Source: Candidatus Cloacimonadota bacterium
GTDB taxonomy: Bacteria; Cloacimonadota; Cloacimonadia; JGIOTU-2
Assembly (NCBI GenBank): GCA_030628975.1
Contig: DAOVPZ010000049.1
Coordinates: forward strand, 1-7,315
Direction of reading: 5' to 3'
DNA length: 7,315 nt
Part shown: one piece after another, positions 1-5,179 of the stretch
Numbering within the stretch: position 1 is the first letter of the stretch
Layout of the letters: every line of letters starts with the position of its first letter
The notes under the pieces: model-generated
Database searches by the model: none
What the model was told of the DNA's origin: nothing
Seen by the model: the letters and a program-made list of their open reading frames with translations, nothing else
Made by a program: the position numbers and the translations under genes

Positions 1-239
1 ATAGAAGTTGTGGTTGATGAACTTTGCAAGATACTTGTAGCCAAAATACCCACAACTAATCCCATAATAGGATTACTAACATTTTGTATCAATCCTTCTG
101 ATAAACCCTTAAATCCCTTGAACCCCTCTCCCATCATAACAATACTGAGAAAGAAAAGGTAAATCAAAAAAAGCAGAAGGAGAATTTTGACTGTATGCTT
201 AATATTGTGCTGTTTCGGTTTCAGAAAATTGTAATCCAT
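1..239 (-). CDS. Na+/phosphate symporter (Na/Pi cotransporter family), N-terminal part
   Basis: This gene is cut by the left edge of the window; only its first 79 complete codons are present. The protein has a short charged N-terminus, a hydrophobic segment at about residues 17-36 (ILLLLFLIYLFFLSIVMM), and then a second apolar stretch with the signature QSSSTTTS at residues 72-79. A QSSS motif after a Gly/Leu-rich segment is the hallmark of the Na/Pi-cotransporter repeat (PF02690 family), whose members import phosphate with sodium across the inner membrane. The ATG at 237-239 is the only sensible start, because the in-frame codons upstream run into the preceding gene's tail. I see no good Shine-Dalgarno sequence before it. 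The gene follows the nucleotidyltransferase gene by 41 bases on the same strand, so co-transcription is likely. A C-terminal PhoU-like domain, common in this family, cannot be checked here. Confidence 0.82.
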   Translation of the reverse strand, partial: MDYNFLKPKQHNIKHTVKILLLLFLIYLFFLSIVMMGEGFKGFKGLSEGLIQNVSNPIMGLVVGILATSILQSSSTTTS

Positions 240-280
240 TCTATTGCTTTTACAAGCTGGTTCCGATTTGCAGAAAATAT

Positions 281-1000
281 TTACAGTTTGTCTACAATTT
301 CTGAAAGTTGGTCAACAGCTTGTACATACATTTCATAAAAGTCAATAAGTTCATTGCTTTTCAACTTGATCTTCTTATTTTTGATATCATAAGCTCGTCT
401 GAAAATAGTAAAATCTACTTCAAGAATATCAGAAGTTTTATTAATTATATCAATTATACTTTGGGGTATTTCCTCATTCTTAAGAACAATAATAGCTTTC
501 ATTACAGGTATAAAACTTGAGAGTGAGGTGAAAATGAGATTTTTTATTACTTTCAGATTTCCAATATTTTCAAGAAAGGCTAATCTAAGAATAAGTAGCT
601 TACCTTTTAATTCTCTCTCTGCTTGAAGTCGTAAATGTTCATTATCAATTTTCAGTTCTTCAAAATAATCCTCTCCAAAAATTGTTGTATGTGTAGACTT
701 TATATTTAAAAATTCAATTGGAAATGTGTCTAATGAGCTTTCAATATATTGTTTTGAAAGAAAAAGTGGAGCACTCACATGTTTTTTTCTTAAATGTTTA
801 ATTGTTCCTTTTGCACTAATAAGATTTTTTAGATTCAGATCTTCTAAAAGGATCGCAACATTTATATCAGAATATTTTGGATTAAAATCCTTTGTTGCTG
901 CACTTCCATAAATATGAATTGAAATTAATAATTCACCAAAAACTGCCTTATATTTTTCTGCAATTTCAGTGAAAAGTTTTTGTTTATCTTTAATTTGCAT
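281..1000 (-). CDS. Nucleotidyltransferase-fold protein of unknown function
   Basis: A 239-residue protein, starting at an ATG with a modest GGGAA ribosome binding site 2-6 bases upstream (1003-1007). Residues 31-47 carry a Pol-beta-type nucleotidyltransferase signature: YGSAA at 31-35, then SDIN at 44-47. The usual metal-binding pair is D-x-D; here the second Asp is Asn47. A third acidic residue could be Glu96 in FPIEFLNIK. The rest is mostly helical, with LRLQAERELKGKLLILR near 123-139. That resembles a group of uncharacterised proteins I recall, in which SD(I/L)N replaces SDID. The gene lies 71 bases after glyQ and 41 bases before the phosphate symporter gene, both on the same strand, and is probably in their operon. 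No substrate can be named. The protein may be a non-catalytic or altered-metal member of the fold. Confidence 0.72.
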   Translation of the reverse strand: MQIKDKQKLFTEIAEKYKAVFGELLISIHIYGSAATKDFNPKYSDINVAILLEDLNLKNLISAKGTIKHLRKKHVSAPLFLSKQYIESSLDTFPIEFLNIKSTHTTIFGEDYFEELKIDNEHLRLQAERELKGKLLILRLAFLENIGNLKVIKNLIFTSLSSFIPVMKAIIVLKNEEIPQSIIDIINKTSDILEVDFTIFRRAYDIKNKKIKLKSNELIDFYEMYVQAVDQLSEIVDKL

Positions 1001-1071
1001 TTTTCCCTTAATGGTTTATTTTAAAATTATTGATTAATTGATTCCATTGGTTATTAAAACAAAAAATAAAA

Positions 1072-1932
1072 CTATTCTATAAAGGTTTCCAAAAATGCTT
1101 TCGCACAACTTTTTGCCAGATTTCTTATTCTTTTAATATAAATTGCGCGTTCAGTAACACTAATTGCTCCACGCGCATCTAACAAATTAAAAATATGAGA
1201 ACATTTTAGCAAGTAGTCATATCCGGGATATATAAGCCCAATTCCTATTTGTTTTTTAGCTTCATTTTCATATTTATCAAAATCTGAGAAAAGCAGTTCA
1301 AGGTTTGCTTCTTTGAAATTAAACTCAGAGAATTCTTTTTCATTTTGAGTGTAAATCTCACCATATTTCACATTCTCATTCCAGGCAATATCTTTGAAAT
1401 CGTCCACCTTTTGAATATACATTGCCAGTCGCTCCAGACCATAAGTTAGTTCCACAGGGATAGATTTTAATTCAATGCCTGCAATTTGTTGGAAATATGT
1501 AAATTGTGATATTTCCATTCCATCAATCCAGACCTCCCAGCCAAGTCCTGCTGCACCGAGGGTTGGTGATTCCCAATCATCTTCCACAAAGCGAATATCG
1601 TGTTCTTTTATTGGGGTTCCGATTGCTTCTAAACTTTTTAAATACAATTCCTGAATGTCACTCGGAGATGGTTTAATCATTACTTGAAATTGATAATAGT
1701 GCTGCAATCTATTGGGATTTTCACCATAACGACCATCTTTGGGTCGTCTGGAGGGTTGAACATAAGCCACTTTTATAGGATGTTCAGATAAGGAACCAAA
1801 AAAAGTTGCAGGATGAAAAGTTCCAGCACCCATTTCAATATCATAGGGTTGACGAATTATACAACCATTATCATCCCAAAATTTTTGTAAATTGAATATA
1901 ATCTGTTGGAATGATAGTTTATTATTCATCAT
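1072..1932 (-). CDS. glyQ: Glycyl-tRNA synthetase alpha subunit
   Basis: Catalytic subunit of the bacterial alpha2-beta2 class II glycyl-tRNA synthetase, which activates glycine with ATP and charges tRNA-Gly in the cytoplasm. From the ATG at 1930-1932 the protein is 286 residues, close to the usual length of about 290-300. Seen directly: FWDDNGC near the N-terminus; QPYDIEMGAGTFHPATF; the class II motif 2 region RRPKDGRYGENPNRLQHYY at about residues 62-80; FVEDDWESPTLGAAGLGWEV; FTYFQQIAG; motif 3-like LTYGLERLAMYI at about 162-173; and the C-terminal FNLLDARGAISVTERAIYI. A second ATG follows at once (1927-1929) and is an equally good start. A longer reading from TTG at 1959 would add nine non-conserved residues inside the upstream gene. 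The start overlaps the end of the TPR gene by 8-11 bases with no clear Shine-Dalgarno, which suggests translational coupling. The partner subunit gene glyS is not adjacent. Confidence 0.96.
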   Translation of the reverse strand: MMNNKLSFQQIIFNLQKFWDDNGCIIRQPYDIEMGAGTFHPATFFGSLSEHPIKVAYVQPSRRPKDGRYGENPNRLQHYYQFQVMIKPSPSDIQELYLKSLEAIGTPIKEHDIRFVEDDWESPTLGAAGLGWEVWIDGMEISQFTYFQQIAGIELKSIPVELTYGLERLAMYIQKVDDFKDIAWNENVKYGEIYTQNEKEFSEFNFKEANLELLFSDFDKYENEAKKQIGIGLIYPGYDYLLKCSHIFNLLDARGAISVTERAIYIKRIRNLAKSCAKAFLETFIE

Positions 1933-3547
1933 AGAATGGATCAAATTTTGTTTCTTCAATTAAAAGTTCAACAGTTGCTAATTTCTCTTTTAGCCTTTCT
2001 TTCATAAAATAATCTGTGGACAATGTGTTTGCTTTAATATAATAATCTTTTGCTGAAATAAATAATGCCTGTGCCTTTTTCTTATTTAAACTTCTTAATC
2101 TATTATTTTCGTCGTATTCAGAGCTTAGATCAGGATTTTTGGCTTTCTCGTCATATTCAACAAATAATTGATAATGAGTATAACCTCTTTCATTATCAAT
2201 TTCAGCCAATAACAGATATGGTTCAGGTTTATCTGGGGTAATCTCAGCAGATTTTTTTGCATTTGCAATTGCTTCATCATAATCCTTCATTTGTCTATAA
2301 ACATCTGAAATTCTATTATATCCTGCAGGAGAATCTGGTTCTAAACTTATATATTTTCTTAATGATTCCAAAGCATCATCAAATCTTTGTTGAGTAACAT
2401 AAGCTGCAGCTAAATTGAGATAAGGTGCAGTACGAGTAGAATCCTTTTTTAAAATATCTAAATTCTGCTGAATACTTGCTTCAATACGACCAGTTTTTTG
2501 ATAAGCAATCGCTAATTTTTTTTCTACATCACTTGCTTCTTCTAATGAATCCAAGACTGTTTTTAAATATGGGATTGCTTCATCATAGTCATCATTATCA
2601 AAGAATAATATCCCTAATGCTTTACTTGCTCCGATGCAGGTAGAATCTATTTCAAGAACTGCTTGAAAAGCTTCGATGGCTTCCTCGAAATCATCTAATT
2701 CCTGATAAATTTCACCAACACAGAACATATATTCAATATGATCGGGAACAATATCAACTAATTTTTCATATGTCTCACAAGCCAATTCACAATCCTTATT
2801 CATCCTATAAGTCCATGCTAATCCCTCAAGAACCTCTATAAACTCAGGATCTATATCTAATGCTTGTTTGTAGTAGGAAATTGCTAAGTCATAATCCTCA
2901 CCAATTGCTGCTATGCGCGCAAGATAAGCGTATGCAGTCTTTTCATTGGGATTAAGATTAATTACATCTAAAAATGCTTTTTGGGCATCTTCATACTGTT
3001 CAGAATTATAGAAGTTGAGTGCAATGTCCATTGCTTTGGTTTCTGCAGACCTTTTTAATTCAATTGCTTTGTCCAAAATGAGATCTACTAATCCAAGCCT
3101 TTTTTCCTTCTTCTTTTCAACCTGCAATCTTTCAAATTTGATATCTTCAGTTTGAGTATCTACAATAAAGAAACTAACATTAAACAATGTTGACCCAATC
3201 TGTGATACTTGCCCCCAAATATTAATATCTGCCTCGATTTCTTTTGCTAAAGCTATAACAATTTCCTTATCCAATTCTTCTACTTTGATTTTACCAAGTG
3301 CTTTATTTACATCCTTTGAGCCTATTACAACAACATTAGGAATTTTATCTGCCACTTCAGGAAAATCCTTTACAAGATATTTGCACATAGACTTACTCTC
3401 TCTATCCAGGTGATGAAATCCCCATACAGCGATTTTTATGTTTGATTCATCAACTTCACCCTTTTTGGCTATGGCATTTTGCGAGCAAGATAAGATTAGG
3501 AATGTAATTGTCATGAAAATTACACTTATTAACTTTAATGCTTTCAC
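1922..3547 (-). CDS. Exported TPR-repeat protein with CsgG/FlgO-like N-terminal domain, probable lipoprotein
   Basis: A 541-residue protein with a GTG start fixed by a strong GGAGGAG ribosome binding site. Residues 1-20 form a signal sequence (short Lys-containing n-region, apolar 7-20) ending in a lipobox-like I-L-S-C with Cys21. An alternative signal peptidase I site is AIA at 25-27, so lipid anchoring is likely but not certain. Residues 36-150 (IKIAVWGFHHLD, later EADINIWGQVSQIG, then NVSFFIVDTQT) resemble the alpha/beta domain of CsgG, FlgO and TolB N-terminal families, which occur in periplasmic or outer-membrane proteins. From about 171 to 460 there are roughly nine tandem 34-residue TPR units (for example AYAYLARIAAIGEDYDLAI at 205-223), then a looser helical tail to 541. 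TPRs mediate protein-protein contacts, so an envelope scaffold or assembly role is inferred; no partner is known. It appears to be the first gene of the minus-strand unit leading into glyQ. Confidence 0.85.
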   Translation of the reverse strand: MKALKLISVIFMTITFLILSCSQNAIAKKGEVDESNIKIAVWGFHHLDRESKSMCKYLVKDFPEVADKIPNVVVIGSKDVNKALGKIKVEELDKEIVIALAKEIEADINIWGQVSQIGSTLFNVSFFIVDTQTEDIKFERLQVEKKKEKRLGLVDLILDKAIELKRSAETKAMDIALNFYNSEQYEDAQKAFLDVINLNPNEKTAYAYLARIAAIGEDYDLAISYYKQALDIDPEFIEVLEGLAWTYRMNKDCELACETYEKLVDIVPDHIEYMFCVGEIYQELDDFEEAIEAFQAVLEIDSTCIGASKALGILFFDNDDYDEAIPYLKTVLDSLEEASDVEKKLAIAYQKTGRIEASIQQNLDILKKDSTRTAPYLNLAAAYVTQQRFDDALESLRKYISLEPDSPAGYNRISDVYRQMKDYDEAIANAKKSAEITPDKPEPYLLLAEIDNERGYTHYQLFVEYDEKAKNPDLSSEYDENNRLRSLNKKKAQALFISAKDYYIKANTLSTDYFMKERLKEKLATVELLIEETKFDPFYDE

Positions 3548-3549
3548 TT

Positions 3550-3556
3550 CTCCTCC
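3550..3556 (-). promoter_or_regulatory. Strong ribosome binding site of the TPR gene
   Basis: Read on the minus strand, GGAGGAG is followed by AA and then GTG (3547-3545). This near-perfect anti-16S complement sets the GTG as the start of the TPR protein. It also shows that the organism uses Shine-Dalgarno initiation. It is by far the best such site in the window. It lies about 11 bases from the large inverted repeat at 3568-3605. Confidence 0.8.
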
Positions 3557-3567
3557 AATTGGTCATT

Positions 3568-3605
3568 CCCGATTAAGCTCGTTCCTGACGAGCTCAGGAA
3601 TCGGG
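3568..3605. repeat. Hairpin repeat copy 1, with two alternative stems plus an outer stem
   Basis: Three sets of complementary arms are visible. The outer arms are CCCGATT (3568-3574) and AATCGGG (3599-3605). One inner hairpin pairs AGCTCGT (3576-3582) with ACGAGCT (3588-3594) around a 5-base loop. A competing hairpin pairs TTCCTGA (3582-3588) with TCAGGAA (3594-3600), also with a 5-base loop. The two inner hairpins share bases and cannot form together; the outer stem fits only the first. The flank GGTCATTCCCG resembles the ends of REP-like intergenic palindromes seen in many bacteria. Copy 2 is at 3868-3892. The element lies just upstream of the TPR gene's ribosome binding site and, if transcribed, would be in its 5' leader. 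Confidence 0.75.
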
Positions 3606-3867
3606 GAGGTAGATTAACCACAAAATCACATATCTTGATATAACTAGATACCTTCCAGAGATGGATTATCTGAGCGACATTGGCAGAAAAACATAAAATA
3701 TCTTTTTAATAAAGAGAAGAGATTATCATAAACAAATCTTTATCTGCTCCTTGTGTGCTTTTGTAGCTCATCTCATATCATTTATTTTTTGTTTAAGAAT
3801 TTAGATGTTAAAAATTTTAATCAAGAAATTTAATAAAATAATAATTTCTAAATAAAAAAATCCTCGA

Positions 3868-3892
3868 AACTTGTTCCTGATAGGTTCAGGAA
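3868..3892. repeat. Hairpin repeat copy 2
   Basis: The arms TTCCTGA (3874-3880) and TCAGGAA (3886-3892) are identical to those of copy 1, around a different 5-base loop (TAGGT instead of CGAGC). The competing stem is also kept: AACTTGT (3868-3874) against ATAGGTT (3880-3886), using two G-T wobbles. Compared with copy 1, one G-C pair has become A-T and one C-G pair has become T-A, so both partners changed together. The outer CCCGATT/AATCGGG stem of copy 1 is not preserved here. The copy lies 86 bases upstream of the racemase relic's likely start. Confidence 0.7.
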
Positions 3893-3978
3893 TCCAAACA
3901 TTTTTTGAGAAAAAGAATTATAATATAAAAACCAAAAAAATTAAAACCACAATATTAAAAAATGTTATTTATAATAAG

Positions 3979-4666
3979 ATGGTAAAAATGAAAAAGTTTA
4001 AAGGAAATGGAATCTTAGGCGGGATGATTCCTGGATCAGCTATAAAATTTTATGATATGCTTATTAATAAATATTTTGAAAGAGAAAAGAATCTTAACTA
4101 TCCGGAAATTATAATATTTAGTGTAAATTTTGAGAAAATACTTAAAGTTCAAAAATCAAATAATATAAAATCATATATTAAAGAATTATCAAATGGATTA
4201 AAATCTCTTTACAAGGCAGGTGCAGATTTTGTTGTTATTCCTTCTAATACTTCACATATTGTCTTCAAAGATTTAAAGAAAAACTCAAAAATCCCTATTC
4301 TTTCTATCGTGGAAAAAACAGCTATTAAAGCTCCAAATGATGGATTGAAAAACTTATTACTTCTTGGCACTAAATTGATAATGCAATCCTCAAGCTATGG
4401 ATAAGAGTTTGAACAATTAAATATAAAAATTGTTGTTCTATCAATTAATGAACAAAACATCTTAAATAGAATTATCATAAGCAATTAGTGATTGGAAAAT
4501 GTGTTGAGGAGATAAAAAGTCAATTACTGAAAATTATAATGTCGATGGTATTATTCTTGGATGTGCTGAGTTACCACTAATCATTTCTTCAAAAGATACA
4601 AATATACCTCTGCTTGATACTTTAGATATTCTTGCAGAAGCAACATTGAATTATGTATTAAATTAA
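3979..4666 (+). pseudogene. Aspartate/glutamate racemase family pseudogene (one nonsense, two frameshifts)
   Basis: The intact ancestor would have been a 229-residue PLP-independent amino acid racemase of the Asp/Glu racemase family, the normal length for the group. The first part reads GILGGMIPGSAIKFYDMLI, NYPEIIIFSVNFEKI, AGADFVVIPSNTSHIVF and KNLLLLGTKLIM, ending at TAA (4402-4404). In the same frame it continues EFEQLNIKIVVLSINEQN up to about 4476. A missing base near 4477 restores KQLVIGKCVEEIK. A missing A in the run at 4514-4518 restores NVDGIILGCAELPLIIS and DTNIPLLDTLDILAEAT, then the final TAA (4664-4666). Frame arithmetic agrees exactly with two single-base losses. The second catalytic-type Cys (GCAEL) is present; the first position is Ser (PSNTSH), which occurs in some subgroups. 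Starts are possible at 3979 or 3988, and no ribosome binding site is visible. Sequencing error could explain the homopolymer shift, but three lesions favour true decay. Confidence 0.85.
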
Positions 4667-4743
4667 ATTATCAGTACTAGTTTTAATTGAGTTACTTAGC
4701 TGGAATTAATAATTTTTTAATGATAAAGATTAATTGTAAACTT

Positions 4744-4818
4744 TGGCGACCCCAAGGGGAATCGAACCCCTGTTGCAGGAATGAAAATCCTGAGTCCTTA
4801 CCCCTAGACGATGGGGTC
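4744..4818 (-). tRNA. tRNA-Glu (anticodon UUC)
   Basis: On the minus strand the acceptor arms GACCCCA and TGGGGTC pair fully, followed by discriminator G and an encoded CCA (4746-4744). The D arm begins TCGTCTAGGGGTAAGGA. The anticodon stem CAGGA/TCCTG encloses the loop TTTTCAT, giving anticodon TTC for glutamate. The T arm is AGGGG-TTCGATT-CCCCT. The total is 75 bases including CCA, with no intron or oddity. It lies 93 bases downstream of tRNA-Lys on the same strand. No hairpin followed by a T-run terminator is evident beyond it. Confidence 0.97.
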
Positions 4819-4855
4819 GCAGAAGATATTTACCACGAAATACGCGAAAAATATA

Positions 4856-4861
4856 TGTCAA
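4856..4861 (-). promoter_or_regulatory. Possible -35 box for tRNA-Glu
   Basis: A perfect TTGACA on the minus strand begins 43 bases before the mature 5' end of tRNA-Glu. That is the right distance for a promoter with a short leader. No good -10 lies 16-18 bases further on; the nearest TATA-like word (TAAATAT, 4832-4826) is 23 bases away. The tRNA may instead be read from the tRNA-Lys promoter. Confidence 0.3.
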
Positions 4862-4911
4862 CTTTATTAAATCCAAATAAAAGATTTTCGAATATTTCGC
4901 AGTTTATTATA

Positions 4912-4986
4912 TGGTGAGCCAGGAAGGATTCGAACCTTCGACTCTCGCCTTAAAAGGGCGATACTCTACCGCTGAGTTACTGGCCC
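4912..4986 (-). tRNA. tRNA-Lys (anticodon UUU)
   Basis: On the minus strand the acceptor arms GGGCCAG and CTGGCTC pair with one G-T wobble, followed by discriminator A and an encoded CCA (4914-4912). The D stem is ACTC/GAGT. The anticodon stem TCGCC/GGCGA holds the loop CTTTTAA, giving anticodon TTT for lysine. The T arm is GAAGG-TTCGAAT-CCTTC. The length is 75 bases with CCA. It is the first gene of a tandem Lys-Glu pair and diverges from alaS. Confidence 0.97.
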
Positions 4987-4998
4987 TTGTATTTATAC

Positions 4999-5026
4999 AA
5001 TCTATAAACTTATCTTTATCTGTCAA
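4999..5026 (-). promoter_or_regulatory. Candidate promoter of the tRNA-Lys/tRNA-Glu pair
   Basis: Minus-strand TTGACA (5026-5021) is followed after 16 bases by TAGATT (5004-4999), a 4/6 match to the -10 consensus. Transcription would start a few bases before the mature tRNA-Lys end at 4986. The -35 is perfect and the -10 is mediocre. A better TATAAA at 4997-4992 is too far from the -35 and too near the tRNA. Confidence 0.45.
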
Positions 5027-5124
5027 GAGTAAAATACTAAACAGATTGTTTAATTTCGTAACAAAATTTTTAATGTTACTTTTCTTTGTCAAACTTTTTC
5101 AATTCTCATATAAACTCATTTTTC

Positions 5125-5154
5125 TTGACACCAAAATTATTAATTTCTTACTAA
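5125..5154 (+). promoter_or_regulatory. Candidate promoter of alaS
   Basis: TTGACA at 5125-5130 is followed after 18 bases by TACTAA at 5149-5154. A start near 5161 would give a leader of about 20 bases containing the likely ribosome binding site AAAGGAAA (5163-5170), 9-10 bases before the ATG. Such a short leader leaves no room for a T-box or other riboswitch. Confidence 0.45.
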
Positions 5155-5179
5155 TCAAAAAGAAAGGAAATTGTATTCA

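Larger units (their letters stand above)
3548..3978. other. Gene-free intergenic stretch holding two hairpin repeats
   Basis: About 430 very AT-rich bases separate the divergent TPR gene and the racemase relic. Besides the ribosome binding site and the two hairpin repeats, I can point only to a loose inverted pair: TTAACCACAAAATCACA at 3614-3630 on the plus strand, and GCTACAAAAGCACACAAGG at 3767-3749 on the minus strand. They may be worn ends of a common ACCACNAAG-type intergenic repeat. I could not find a convincing -35/-10 pair for the TPR gene. A 21-codon ATG frame at 3771-3706 on the minus strand has no ribosome binding site and is not called as a gene. Confidence 0.6.

Noticed and set aside
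1933..1959. TTG start giving glyQ nine extra residues
   Set aside because: The extra residues are non-conserved and lie inside the TPR gene, the codon is a rare start, and two ATG codons stand exactly where family members begin.
3706..3771. A 21-codon minus-strand frame in the intergenic region
   Set aside because: There is no Shine-Dalgarno sequence, it overlaps the possible degraded repeat, and the length is within chance expectation.
3871..3978. In-frame extension of the racemase reading frame back to TTG at 3871
   Set aside because: It translates through hairpin copy 2 and very AT-rich DNA into low-complexity Lys/Asn/Ile sequence with no family resemblance. Family alignment begins at about 3988.
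5058..5079. Inverted repeat GTAACA/TGTTAC with a 10-base loop between tRNA-Lys and alaS
   Set aside because: The stem is only 6 bp and AT-rich with a long loop and no T-run, so it is expected by chance in this composition.
4987..5179. Possible T-box leader or riboswitch before alaS
   Set aside because: No T-box core (AGGGTGGNACCGCG) or terminator/antiterminator pair is present, and the likely leader is only about 20 bases long.
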